From Brachionus plicatilis (taxonomy: Eukaryota > Rotifera > Eurotatoria > Ploima > Brachionidae), in NCBI GenBank assembly GCA_010279815.1, contig QEOQ01000214.1:1110028-1174027 (forward strand): a stretch of 64,000 nucleotides of DNA, in the 5' to 3' direction. Positions 53,438 to 63,536 of this stretch are shown piece after piece. The position numbers and the translations under genes are program-made. The stretch's first letter is position 1; the number at the start of each line of letters is the position of its first letter. Under the pieces are notes generated by a model, which ran no database searches, had not been told where the DNA came from, and saw only the letters and a list, made by a program, of their open reading frames with translations.

Positions 53438-53865
53438 TTTTGCCGCAAGCATTTTTAGATCAAAAATTATTTTGCCTAATCACAACGTAATCAATATTTT
53501 TAGCTAATTATAATAAAAAACAACAAAAAAAACAAAACATAAATTTATTAAATTAAAAAAGAATTTTTTTTTTTTGTTCAGTTTATTTTTAAAAATTTTC
53601 TTTCTATCAACAACATCCACTGCTCGTCTGGATATTTATTATTTATTATAGAATTTAGCAATAAAACAACAACAAAAAAAAAGAACAAAATAGAAATGAA
53701 AAATACTCCTCTAATTGATTTTGATCGATTTTAGGCATTAAATATTGTTTTACACTCTCTCTCTCTATATATTTGGTGACTTTGTTTTTTCTTTGAATAA
53801 AAGTGTCATTTTAACAATATTCTCTATTCTTTGATTTTGTATTCATTTTTGATATGATCAAAAAA
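53438..53865. other. 3' flank of the ADP/ATP translocase
   Basis: Non-coding. AATAAA hexamers at about 53512, 53658 and 53797 are candidate polyadenylation signals; the last precedes a GTGTCATTTT stretch. A CT microsatellite lies near 53754-53765. Confidence 0.4.
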
Positions 53866-53946
53866 TGGGCCCATACTTTGGCTAAAAATACTAGAGTTGT
53901 TCATAAGTCCTAAAATAAAGTCCAAGTCCAGAATTTTTTTTTAAAA

Positions 53947-53955
53947 TTTGCTGGA

Positions 53956-54003
<48 letters not shown>
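53947..54003. repeat. (AAT)n microsatellite, LINE 3' tail
   Basis: An AAT run of about 50 bases at the 3' end (minus strand) of the 54-kb LINE. Trinucleotide tails are usual for CR1/L2-type elements. Next to it AGGAAC/GTTTCCT (54009-54026) forms a small hairpin, as often seen at L2/CR1 3' ends. Confidence 0.7.
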
Positions 54004-54004
<1 letters not shown>

Positions 54005-54962
54005 TGCAACAGGAACCAAAGTTTCCTGCGGAGAATGATAACAAAAGATACCATTCTATGGCAGATGTGCTAAAATATCATTTATCATGCTTCTTAAATT
54101 TGTCGTAGTTGTTCTTGAATAGGTTAACATTGGTTACATTTGTAGTTTCAATTGGTAGATTATTCGAAATCGGTACTATTCTGTTCGAGAAAAAGAACTC
54201 TCGTTGGTCACAATTTTTCGTAATTTGTCTCATGTATCTATTTTTTTTACCTCTTATATTATTTGCTGGACCATCAGCAAAAACAGAGTGTGCAATACTA
54301 TTAGGATGGTACCAATCAATTACGTTTATTTTAGTTTCTATTTTGAAGAATTGAATAGCGTCTCCTCTTTCTCTTCTCTCTTTTAAGGTTGTAAGCTCAA
54401 GCTTTTGTAATCTTTCGAGATATGGCAGATGTCTTAATTCATAAACAAGTTTTGTTGCCCTTCTTTGAACCCGTTCTAGTATCTTGATATCTTTTTGACG
54501 ATATGGTGAACAAGCTGCAGATGCATATTCTAAATGCGGTCTTATAAAAGATGTATACAGAGTCTTGAGTGTTGCTACATCCCACTTTTTAATTGTTCTT
54601 TTTAGTTGACCAAGTACAGAGTTTGCTTTTGAAGCTGCCTTTTTTGAGTGCTCGCACATTTTTAGATCGTTTGAGATTAAAATTCCTAGGTCATTTTCAA
54701 TGGTTGTTTCTTTTAGCGCGTGTCTTATTCCAGTTTTTATATCCTCCATTTCACATGTATAGTTTGTAAAATCTATTTTATTTTTTCCTTTACCGTTACC
54801 TATATACATTATCTTACATTTCTCAGTATTAAAAAGTATGTTCAGATCAGGCTTTATATCAAAAAATTTACATACTCTTGGGTTGTTTAAGGCATATAAT
54901 GGCACTTTATCAAATAATAGCAGACTAAATAACAGTCGTTTCGAAATAATAGTAAATATCAA
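53953..54962 (-). pseudogene. 5'-truncated non-LTR retrotransposon, ORF2 C-terminal part intact
   Basis: The open minus-strand frame (54962-54078) is LINE-derived from NTEKCKIMYIG onward. Then follow NDLGILISNDLKMCEHSKKA, LYTSFIRPHLEYASAACSPY, ILERVQRRATKLV, LERLQKLELTTLKERRERGD, and the tail FFFSNRIVPISNNLPIETT. These are the post-catalytic blocks of a CR1/L2-like ORF2. The first 38 residues (to FDIKPDL) are translated from the repeat it landed in and are a chance fusion. No stop or frameshift breaks the remaining 255 codons, so insertion is fairly recent. Confidence 0.85.
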
Positions 54963-54995
54963 ATAATAGTTTTCAAAAAGTAGTTTTTAAAGGAT

Positions 54996-56030
54996 ACTTA
55001 GGATTCATTATAGATTCTAATTTTGACCTTAACACACGGGCAATTATAAATTTTAAAAAAGTTCAGAGCAGCTTTTTTGGAATTTCGTATCTTCTGCCTA
55101 AAAAAAGTCATTCCTCCTCACCTAAATTCAAATCATTTATAAACAAAACATATTGCTTATCAAAATGCACATATGGTCTTGAGGCTCTCACTCTTAATTC
55201 AACCACAAAGGATTCAATAAATAAATTACAAAACAACTTAATTAGACAAATGTTTATTTTAAAAGTCTATTGCCACATTTCACGAGTCTTAAAAGTACTG
55301 AAAGTATTAGCATTGTGAAGTTTTGTTTAAAAAGTTCAAAAAATTCAAGAAAAAAGTTCTAAATTGAAATTTTTCGATGAATGAAAAAAATTTGCTTCTG
55401 TAAAATATGTAACAATGTGTAACAAAAGTTGTTACACCAAGTAGCCTTGAAAATAAATTCTAAAAAGTTTTCTTTTAATTTATCATCGACTCTTAAAATC
55501 AATCTAATTTAAGACAATTTATTTGTCTTTGTAAAAAAAGAAGTTTTATTTGCAATATTTTAAAATTTTTGTAAGTGTTTAATTTTAAATTTCGAAATTT
55601 GTATTTCAAAACCAACTTAACATTTATTCAGTTTTTTTGGAAAATCAATAATTGGTTAATTGAAATTTTTCTTTTGTTTTTTTTTGAGCAAGTACTGTAA
55701 CATTTTTTGTTACATCATGTGCTAAATTTTTATTTTATCACTTCATTCCATTCAAAATATATACAAATTTAAGATTTTGAACTGAAAATAAACGAAACTT
55801 CACATTGCTGAAAGTATTCAATTTTGATGAACTTTATTTATTTTCAAAACTAAATTTTATTGATACAATTAAATATAATTATCTATCATCGCAAAAATAT
55901 ATGCTAAATGACTCCCCCTCTAATAAATCTTTTTCCTCTGACTTGGTACTTATTTCCAAGTACTTTAAAATTGAAACATTACAGAACTCTCCTAAATGAG
56001 CTAATTCAAAATAAAAGAAATTCATGAATT
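54996..56030 (+). pseudogene. Second LINE fragment, split by a MITE
   Basis: The plus-strand frame from about 54996 reads YLGFIIDSNFDLNTRAIINF, SSPKFKSFINKTYCLSKC, TYGLEALTLN, then LQNNLIRQMFILK to about 55290, and resumes after a 500-bp insertion: VFNFDELYLFSKLNFIDTIK to 55999. This is the thumb/C-terminal region of a different non-LTR family ('YLG..I.....' and 'YG.E.L.L'). Confidence 0.7.
55308..55807. mobile_element. 500-bp MITE inside the LINE fragment
   Basis: The 11-mer CTGAAAGTATT flanks it exactly (55297-55307 and 55808-55818). Terminal inverted repeats: left GCATTGTGAAGTTTTGTTT, right (reverse complement) GCAATGTGAAGTTTCGTTT. It interrupts the LINE reading frame. An internal TGTAACAA...TTGTTACA inverted motif is present. 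A duplication of 9-11 bp would suit a MULE-type element. Confidence 0.75.
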
Positions 56031-56252
56031 TTGGTCCAAATTATCTTTCTTTCTAACTTTCATCCCTTTTTCTATTTTCGAACTAATGTTCCTTTTTTAT
56101 TTTTGTAATTTTATTTTTAGGTAATAATTTTTCTTTTTTTAAAAAAACACAAAAACACAAAAAAATTTTTATTTTAATTTTTTTTTTTTTTTTACTTCTC
56201 CTTTAAGGAGGTTAATTCAATTCAATAAATAAATAAATAAAAAATTTAAAAT

Positions 56253-56468
56253 GGGCCCATACTTTGGCTAAAAATACTAGAGTTGTTCAAAAGTCCTAAA
56301 ATAAAGTCCAAGTCCAGAATTTTTTTTTAAAATTTGCTAGATCAGGCTTTATATCAAAAAATTTACATACTCTTGGGTTGTATAAGGCATATAATTGCAC
56401 TTTATCAAATAATAGCAGACTAAATAACAGTCGTTTCAAATAATAGTTTTGAAAAAGTAGTTTTTAAA
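56253..56468. repeat. Dispersed repeat, uninterrupted copy (also 53866-54990)
   Basis: Begins GGGCCCATACTTTGGC, continues TAGAGTTGTTCAAAAGTCC and GATCAGGCTTTATATC, and passes without interruption across the point where the 54-kb LINE sits in the other copy. It is itself broken at GTTTTTAAA by the next element. Confidence 0.85.
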
Positions 56469-57653
56469 GGACGGGTATTAATTGAGCAGTAAATAATATT
56501 AAACAGATATTAAATTATATGAGCAGAAAATAAATAATTAATAGGACCCAAAAAATAGTTATAATGGTGAGAATAAATAAAAAAAGCGGTAGTAAAAATA
56601 AATTTCATTGAAGAGAAAAAGTATTTTTTATTTAAAGAAAAAGTTTTTAAATCAAGTAACATTAAAAAAAAAAAGAATTGTAAGATGTAGTAGTATTAAT
56701 TTTTGCGAGGTCTACCACGTCCTCTTTTAGCTTTAAGAATTAAATCACTTACCGTATCCCCTTGTTTAGCGACGCATGCTTTAATACCATGAATAGGATA
56801 TTTGGTGCATGGTCTAACATAGACCTCACAATGTTAAATTTTTTATTTTAAAAGTCCTATGGGTCACATAGTCGATACATATTAAAAACGTAGCGTTTAT
56901 AATAGAAATTCAAATAAAAAAGCAGAGCTTCAAAAAAAGTCTTTATTAGAGACTCGGGGTTTTAAACTTAAAAAAAAATTAAATATAAAAAATATTTATT
57001 GAGTTTATTTTATAGATGCGACGTTATAGTTATGGTAAAAAAAATATTAAAAATATTAAAAAAGTTTAATTTTAATTATTGACCTGGCATTTAAATTAAA
57101 AAATTTAAGACAAAAAAGAGAATAAAAAAATAAAAAAAAAAATTATTTTTTCGATTTATTCGTAGAACCTTTCTTTCTTCCTAGTGGCTTTCTAACTGAA
57201 CCATTCTTGTTGTAAACAACTGGCGTACTAACACTTGTTGAAGTATTTTCTATATTTTGTTGTATTGGTATATCTTGCAATGGCAAACGTTGAACGGTGT
57301 GACCCTGCTGTGTACCGACAACAATGGGAATATTATTATTCTGACTTTATTTTGGTGGATCGTTTCGAAACATCATTATATCTAAAGGGATTTGTACTGA
57401 TGATATACACTGGGAAATATTTGGTGTTTGTGAAATAGGGGCTAAATTTACTTGAGACGATAATTACCAATATATAGTCAGAATAATAATATTCCCATTG
57501 TTGTCGGTACACAGCAGGGTCACACCGTTCAACGTTTGCCATTGCAAGATATCACTTTTATTTTTTATTCCTGCACATTAATTAATTTTACTGCTTTTTA
57601 AAATTTTTTTTGGGGTAAAATAATTTTATTTACTGCTCAATTAATCTTAGTTC
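56469..57653 (-). mobile_element. 1.2-kb MULE-like element with AT-hook coding relics
   Basis: A perfect 9-bp duplication GTTTTTAAA (56460-56468 and 57654-57662). Termini share ATTAATTGAGCAGTAAATAA in inverted orientation (56478-56497 and near 57624-57643). Minus-strand relics: GDTVSDLILKAKRGRGRPRK with a stop at about 56700 (AT-hook) and VYNKNGSVRKPLGRKKGS near 57150-57220 (AT-hook-like). The interior also holds the inverted repeat at 57270-57552. No catalytic domain. Confidence 0.75.
57270..57552. repeat. Perfect 77-bp inverted repeat with a coding-like arm
   Basis: The arms 57270-57346 and 57476-57552 look identical in inverted orientation around a 129-bp spacer. Each arm can read MANVERCDPAVYRQQWEYYY followed by S-D in its own direction, so a piece of coding sequence was duplicated head to head. 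It could form a long hairpin. Confidence 0.8.
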
Positions 57654-57734
57654 GTTTTTAAATAATAGTATTTTCAAATAATTGCTTTTTCAAATAGTAG
57701 TTATTTCAAAGAAAGTGTATTTTTTCTAACTATT

Positions 57735-58125
57735 GGCTTTTTAGACTTTGGAAAATTTGCTTGAAGTTCATCGAAAACTGATAAAATGTCTTTTTGTGGA
57801 ACAAAAGGAAAGAGTTTTAGATACTTTTAAAATTTTAAAATTCCATGTTGACGTTAATCTTGGCATAAAAACTTTGAAAACTCTTGTAAGAAACATCCTA
57901 CTGTAACAAGTTAGCTCATCAATTTAGATTAGGGCAAAATTTTACAGATATAATTATAGAACAATTAGAGTCAGGTGATAAATATTCAATTTCAACAAAA
58001 AATAAAAATTTTGGAGAAAAGCTAGTTTATTTTTTAAAAAATAGAGAAAAATTCAAACTAAATGATATATTAAAACTTTTAAAAATATTTTTGCTTTGCC
58101 AAAAAAATTGGGGGTCAGCATTTTA
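57735..58125 (+). pseudogene. Coding relic of unknown family
   Basis: A plus-strand frame LENLLEVHRKLIKCLFVEQK then ILKFHVDVNLGIKTLKTLV to a stop near 57905, followed in another frame by KLAHQFRLGQNFTDIIIEQL, NFGEKLVYFLKNREKFKL and NDILKLLKIFLL. The spacing of hydrophobic and charged residues looks like real helical protein. Not recognised; surrounding CAAATAATAG motifs suggest it lies in a transposon. Confidence 0.35.
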
Positions 58126-58539
58126 GTAGAACCCGATTTGATTGACAATTATTTAATTTACTCTTATTTGAATAAACTATTATTTAAACCAAATATTGTT
58201 TGATTTTTCTACTGCTTGGAAACTATTATTTGGAAACTATTTACGATATGTCTGACAATTCTTACTTTTTATTTTTTAACAATTATTGTACAACTAGATT
58301 TAATTCTAAAATCAATAATTATTAATCAATAAAACGTTTGAAACTCTATTATTTGATAGTTTCCCCATATAATTATTACCTGTGTTTATTTTATGCAAAA
58401 AAAAACTAAAATACTTATTTAATAAAAATTTTCAAAATTTTTTTTAAGTTAATTCTGCATGCATTTGATTTAGTCTTTTACAAAATTTTCAAAAACAAAT
58501 TTAAAAAAAAAATCGTTTGATTATTTAAAAAAAAATTAA

Positions 58540-58864
58540 ATGAGAAATGAAAAAATAAAAACAAATTTTTTTTTTAGAAAAATTAACTTATTGAAAACCA
58601 CAAAATGTGAAAAATGTGGTCCTTTATTTAATGAACAAACATGCGCAACAACAAATCATACAGAAGGATTGAATAATTTGATAAAATTACTACAAGACCG
58701 TAAAGAATTTCCTCTAGACTTTGTAAAGAACTTTGCTTTGCCGGTTCAATTCAATGTTCTAGCTGCCTCTATTGGCTGCATTTCAAATGTGAAGGTTTAA
58801 TCGAAGAAAATTTTAATAATCATTGGTCGATTATTTGGAAATGCTTAAAATGTGAATCAGTTTA
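58540..58864 (+). pseudogene. PHD-finger relic, probably transposon-derived
   Basis: MRNEKIKTNFFF ... TTKCEKCGPLF then GLNNLIKLLQDRKEFPLDF. After a frameshift near 58745 the sequence reads CSSCLYWLHFKCEGL ... IIWKCLKCESV to a stop at 58864. The C-x2-C, H-x2-C, C-x2-C end is a PHD finger like those in the MULE ORFs at 29.4 and 36.7 kb. Frame break and isolation indicate a relic. Confidence 0.5.
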
Positions 58865-59224
58865 AAATTTATATTTTTTTTTAAATTAAGTTTAAATATT
58901 CTACATTGATTTGAAAAAAAATTAAAACAATTATTAATTTTATTAAATAAAATTTTATATTCTTAATAAAAAATTTTTATTAAATAGTCCGCTTTTTGAC
59001 CATTCCGCTTCAAAAATCCGCTGGTCTACAAAAAAGAGGATTTCCGCTTTTTAGTCAAAAAAATATGCAGATTTTGGAGACGAAGACAAATAATTTTTGG
59101 AAAATTCCGCATCGGATTGTCAGTCCACAATCCGCTTTTCATTTTCCACTTTTTAGTCATATCCCAAAAAAAAAGTTAATTTATTTTTTTTGTGTTTTTC
59201 GATCGAGCTGGCCTTCTGCGTTTT
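58865..59224. other. Non-coding, TCCGCTTTT repeats
   Basis: 58985-59160 contains several TCCGCTTTTT/ATTCCGC motifs at irregular spacing and no coding frame of substance. Confidence 0.4.
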
Positions 59225-59503
59225 TTCTTTATTAATTTTTCAAATAGGGTATTATTTTAAGTCGAATAGCAGATTTTGTACATTTATACCATATTATATC
59301 TGCTTGCAAAGTTTCAGTCGCTTTTTTACAATCCAGTTATTTCCCTCAAATTCTCGATCAAGGCATTTTTTAGTATCCTCCAAAGAGCGAAAACTACAGA
59401 AAAGAAAATAACTTTTACATTTTCCTCTAGTTTTTCCTTTAGAATTAGGTTCAAAAGACTGATCTTGAGATATGTTATGAGGATTTTCTTCAATCACAGA
59501 CAT
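59225..59503 (-). pseudogene. MULE-type DNA-binding-domain relic
   Basis: Minus strand from ATG at 59503: MSVIEENPHNISQDQSFEPN, then SLEDTKKCLDREFEGNNWIV and KKRLKLC. One base out of frame it continues ADIIWYKCTKSAIRLKIIPY to stops near 59230. The 'SLEDTKKCLDxE..W...' and 'YKC...' pattern resembles the N-terminal zinc domain of MULE transposases. The acidic start (MSVIEEN, MSDSEKN) recalls the relic at 17281. A frameshift marks it as dead. Confidence 0.4.
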
Positions 59504-59579
59504 TTTTTTTAATTACAGAGTTATTTTAGAGTATAATTTTTTATTTGTTTATCTGTATCAAACTAGTGATATTATTACT

Positions 59580-59900
59580 CATTTATTTGTTTTATCTGTT
59601 CCGAGCTAAAGCTCCTTCAGATTAAAAAAAATACAAATAAAAATCAAGAATAAATAAAATAAAATAAAAATCAAGAATAAATAAAATAAAATAAAAATCA
59701 AGAATAAATAAAATAAAATAAAAATGCTAGAAAAAATAAGATTTAAAAAATAAAAATATAATATAATGGACAAATAAAATGGAAATATTGTACAGGTGCA
59801 AAATGTTTAAGTATTGAACAGTCCAGGAAAGAAAGAAGAAAAAGTTAGATAGCAGAATGGAGTTAGGTATTCATGTGCATATCTTGATTCAAAACCTGAT
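59580..59900 (-). repeat. LINE 3' UTR fragment, same family as 13985-14300
   Basis: Plus-strand landmarks GAGCTAAAGCTCCTTCAGA, GGAAAGAAAGAAGAAAAAGTTAGATAGC and AATGGAGTTAGGTATTCA occur in the same order as at 14018-14270. The middle is expanded by a CAAGAATAAATAAAATAAAA microsatellite-like repeat (59630-59720). Confidence 0.65.
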
Positions 59901-60079
59901 AAGGCTACATTGGTCTATGAAGGTAAAATCATAAGTGTTAATTTGATATAAAAAATAAGATTGTTAAAATAAATTTCAAAGTGGCAATTTTTATAGAACA
60001 TTACGGGATTAATTAATAATTAATTTTGATTTTTCTTGATGGCCTAAGAGTTTCATTTCAATCAATTATGTATTAATAA

Positions 60080-60214
60080 ATTAAAATAGTGATAAATTTA
60101 AATGTAATTGACATTAATTTCAAGAAAAAACTAAAATGTTTTTATTTTTTCCTAATTCAGTATTTTAGTTTTTTGAATATATATTATTGTTATTTAAAAA
60201 TATTATACGCGGTT
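60080..60214. repeat. Dispersed repeat, copy B (also at 30582-30716)
   Basis: Same order of landmarks as copy A: AAATAGTGATAAATTTAAAT at the start, TATTTTAGTTTTTTGAATAT in the middle and AAAATATTATACGCG at the end. Confidence 0.55.
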
Positions 60215-60239
60215 GTATGTATAATGCAAATACAGTACA

Positions 60240-60445
60240 CATTAAAACTAACATGTACGCATTGCGTTCTTCAACTGTTTTTCAACTCTTCCTTAATTCT
60301 ACCTCAACTTTTCCTTTTCCCACTTTTCCTTTAGGAAAATTTGAAGAAAAGAAAGAATAAAGGAAAGGAAGAGGAAGAGTCGAGGAAAAGAAATAAACAA
60401 GTTAAATTTAAATTGTACTGTCGATTTGGCATATTTCAGAATTAT
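60240..60445. repeat. TCCTCGACT-rich inverted repeat, copy A
   Basis: Plus-strand ACTCTTCCTTAATTC/CTCAACTTTTCC motifs are mirrored by GGAAAGGAAGAGGAAGAGTC and GAGGAAAAG within 120 bp. A related arrangement lies at 61770-61905. Both are followed by TTTGG(C/T)ATATTT. Probably remnants of one MITE family. Confidence 0.5.
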
Positions 60446-60879
60446 CTCGCTTCCCCGACTCTTCCTCAACTCATCTTCATCTCTTCCTCAATTCCAAGTC
60501 TAATCATAAGACCAGTGCCCATAATCAGCACTTTTAGTTTCCTAATAATGATGACCTGATCCAAACTGCATTTATTTAAATAATTTAAAAATTACAAATT
60601 TAATGAACAAATTTAAAAATAGAATGTTTTTAATTTTAAATCAAATTTAAAAAAAAAAACCATTAATTTGTTTTTGTATAAATAATATTAATATTATTAA
60701 AAATTGGTAATTTAAAGTGGTTGAAATTTAATTTTTTTTTAATATATAACAAAGTTGTTTATAAGTCTTGAATATAGATAACAGTAATTCTTTGTTTCTC
60801 AAGTCATATTTTACATTTTTTGACTCATTTGACGTCAACTTGCTTTTTTGGTCAATTTTTCCATCATCAAAACGGCAAC

Positions 60880-61374
60880 TTGAAGTTCATGATCATAATC
60901 AAATGATCAAAATTTAATTGATTCAAATCTTAATAAAAATGATGAAATTAGATTTTTTTAAAGTTTTTTTAAATTAAACATAAGATGTTTATTATTTTAA
61001 TTTAAAAAAAAAACAATTCTTTTTTTTCTAATTGACCTTTAATTGATTCTTCTAAAATCTTTATTTGAAATTTTTAAAGACAAATTTAAAATCTGCATTA
61101 AGGTATTCGAAATTATGACTTTAAATGATATTTTAATATTAATTAAAATATATTACGGCGAAAAAATGTATAATTTTGTATTGTAAAATTTCAAAATATT
61201 GATTAGAAATTTTATTAACTTCAGATAAAAATTCATATAATTTTCTATCTAATTATAGATTAAACAAATAATGTTTAATAAAGTATAGTCATTTATTATT
61301 AAAAAAATACCATTTTATTTGAATCAAAAACTAAAATTTTTGATTTGAAATTTACATTTGATCATGAACTTCAA
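60880..61374. mobile_element. MITE-like repeat, copy B (also at 32335-32792)
   Basis: Ends TTGAAGTTCATGATCATAAT and ATTTGATCATGAACTTCAA in inverted orientation; the body matches copy A including TTAATTAAAATATATTACGG. Not in a gene here. Confidence 0.65.
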
Positions 61375-61414
61375 TTTGCCCATCAAAACTCAAAATTTTG
61401 AAAGAGAAAAATTG

Positions 61415-61560
61415 AGCATTCTAGATAAAAATCTATGTTGAAATGAAAACAGACTATATTTTTCTAAAAAATTATTAACACTATTGCAATCAAGTGAATT
61501 AAATTTAAATTTAAATAATTTATATAAACAAAAATAAAAATAGTCGGATAATTTTTGAAT
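61415..61560 (-). pseudogene. Non-LTR ORF2 C-terminal fragment
   Basis: Minus-strand frame LYKLFKFKFNSLDCNSV then NNFLEKYSLFSFQHRFLSR, very close to the fragment at 35697-35980, so both belong to one LINE family. It stops at about 61415 where other sequence begins. Confidence 0.6.
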
Positions 61561-61769
61561 TGATTCTTTTGGAAAATATCCAATTAAAAAAGAACAATAG
61601 TCGATATTAGGTAAGATAAACCTTTTAAAAAACTGAATTTTTACAGATGTACATAGATAAAAAAAAGATTACAAATAGAGAAAAGCCTTTTATTAACAGT
61701 TAAACACAAGTTATACACGTATTTTTTGAAATTAAGCTTGTCATCAATCACTAATTCTAACAATTTGAA

Positions 61770-61905
61770 CCCATTGACTATTCCTCGACTCTTCTTCGAC
61801 TCTTTCATCTAATTTCCTTTCCTAATAGTTGAAGAAAGGAAAAGTCGAGGAAAGAAAAGTTGAGGAAAGGAAAGGTCAAGGGTTTATTTGGTATATTTAG
61901 GAAAT
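61770..61905. repeat. TCCTCGACT-rich inverted repeat, copy B
   Basis: ATTCCTCGACTCTTCTTCGA is mirrored by GAAAAGTCGAGGAAAG about 60 bases on, with AAAGTTGAGGAAAGG following. Compare 60240-60445. Confidence 0.5.
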
Positions 61906-62214
61906 TAATGTCTTCTCTCTAAATAAAGAAATTATTGCAGAATAAAAATTAAAGAAACTAATGAAAGCAATGACAAAATTTTTTTGATTGAATTCCTTGA
62001 TTTAATAAAAATTTTTGATTTTTAATAATCAAGAAATAGGAACCGATTATTAACATAATATAAATTTAAACTTTCCAAAAATAAGTAAACCATTCTATTC
62101 CATTCTATTTTTTTACATTATATCTTAAAATGAATTAAGATATAATAAATATTACCAGTTATTTCGGAATCGATCACATAAAAAACTCTCATTCCATTTT
62201 TATATATAAAAATT

Positions 62215-63536
62215 TTCGATATTGGTGGAGAACTGACAATAAAGACTCTTCAACAAGATATGTTTGTAGTGAATCCAAATGCTTTGCCAGCATTCGTATC
62301 AGAGTTGTTCCTCAAGTCGCTATTTTTCAAGTCTTTCGACCATAAAGTCAAGTCAAGTCAAGTCAAAACTTGACTTGTTTTTTTTAAGATTTTTCAAGTC
62401 AAGTCTAAACTTGACTTGATTTTTTTAAGATTTTTCAAGTCAAGTCTAAACTTGACTTGATTTTTTTAAGATTTTTCAAGTCAAGTCTAAACTTGACTTG
62501 ATTTTTTTTATATTTTTCAAAAGATTATTTCATAAATTTATAATTTTTTGGTTAACAAAATGATTCAATTAAAAATGTAAACGTTAAAAAGATTTTAGAG
62601 AATAAAAAATCTAAATTCAATTTCTACATAAACTATAATTTAGTAAAAATAAAATCAGACAAAACATCAACTCAAGTTACTTTTTAACTTTTTCCTTGAA
62701 AAAAAAAAGTCAAGTCAAGTCGTGACTTGACTTTTTACTGAAAAAAAAATTCAAGTCAAGTTGTGACTTGACTTTTTACTGAAAAAAAAATTCAAGTCAA
62801 GTCGTGACTTGGACTTGACTTGAGACTTGAGACTTGATGAACAACTCTGATTCGGATTAAACAAAACAGTGAAGAAAAATGGAAAGCATTACCATGATTC
62901 GTTGACAGACTCCGAGATCATTTTACTCAAGTTAACTCAAGATCTAAAAAAAGAGGTATAGGGAGATATAACAAAATCAATACAAAAATGTTGTAACAAT
63001 ACTCAATATTCCAAAAAGAATTATTGAGGCCAAATTTCCCCCATTAAAAAGAATTGCTAACACCTTCCATAAAAAAAGAGGAAAAAACTTCCAATTATTC
63101 CAAACGTCTTTGCTAAGCTTGCAATTGACGGTGAGTCTTCACTTACCACTGATAAAAATCAATTTTTTGGGGTTCAAGAACATCAGTCTTGATAAAAAAA
63201 TCATTAATTTTCTGGACGACGAATACTAAAAAATAATGAGTGATAGTGAAGAGTATTCATGGATGGCAATTTCAAAGCTTCGCCTATACAACTCACTCAG
63301 CTATTTACAATTCAAGTAGCAATAAAAGGTTCAATCAATACACCACGATACCATGTGCTTACATTTTAGCTTCTCATAAGGACGAAAAAACTTACCCGGA
63401 ACCATTTGGCTGTATTAAAGATCTTGCGATTGAGAAAAATTTCAAATTGAATCCAGTGACAGTAATGGCCAATTTTGAAATTGCAAGCATTAACGTAATG
63501 AATTTGCTAAAGAATCACATTAGGAAAGTGAAGTGA
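62215..63536 (+). pseudogene. MULE transposase pseudogene, split by a hAT-like element
   Basis: Before the insertion (62215-62299): FRYWWRTDNKDSSTRYVCSE then SKCFASIR, the first half of a FLYWCH zinc finger (C-x4-C). After it (62850 on): LNKTVKKNGKHYHDSLTDSE gives the H-x-H half and the following helix. Then come broken frames and the catalytic blocks: MDGNFKASPIQLTQLFTI near 63258-63311 (first Asp, 'MDGTF' type) and, after a frameshift, YILASHKDEKTYPEPFGCIK and LNPVTVMANFEIASINVM. In the last block the second catalytic Asp ('MTDFE') reads Asn. The frame ends at 63536 (IRKVK). It is the only catalytic MULE core in the window, and it is dead by frameshifts, active-site change and insertion. 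Confidence 0.85.
62300..62849. mobile_element. 550-bp hAT-like element inside the MULE transposase
   Basis: Termini CAGAGTTGTTC ... GAACAACTCTG. The flanking 8-mers ATTCGTAT (62292-62299) and ATTCGGAT (62850-62857) match 7 of 8. The interior is built of AAGTCAAGTC/GACTTGACTT inverted and tandem units (about 42-43 bp period at 62393-62520 and 62700-62815). No coding frame. It shares the CAGAGTTGTT terminus with the element at 39807-40047. Confidence 0.85.

Larger units (their letters stand above)
53866..54990. repeat. Dispersed repeat interrupted by a LINE insertion
   Basis: 53866-53952 (GGGCCCATACTTTGGC, TAGAGTTGTTCATAAGTCC) and 54845-54990 (GATCAGGCTTTATATC ... GTTTTTAAAGGA) together match the continuous copy at 56253-56468. 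The interruption (53953-54845) is a truncated LINE on the minus strand. The repeat is related to the hAT-like MITE at 39807. Confidence 0.8.

Noticed and set aside
52486..53490. Long overlapping open frames on both strands over the ADP/ATP translocase
   Set aside because: They arise from the GC-rich codon bias of the true gene; their translations are Arg/Ala-rich low-complexity with no family match.
62393..62815. CRISPR-like regular repeats
   Set aside because: The AAGTCAAGTC units are contiguous tandem/inverted repeats inside a hAT-like element, without unique spacers, in a eukaryotic sequence.
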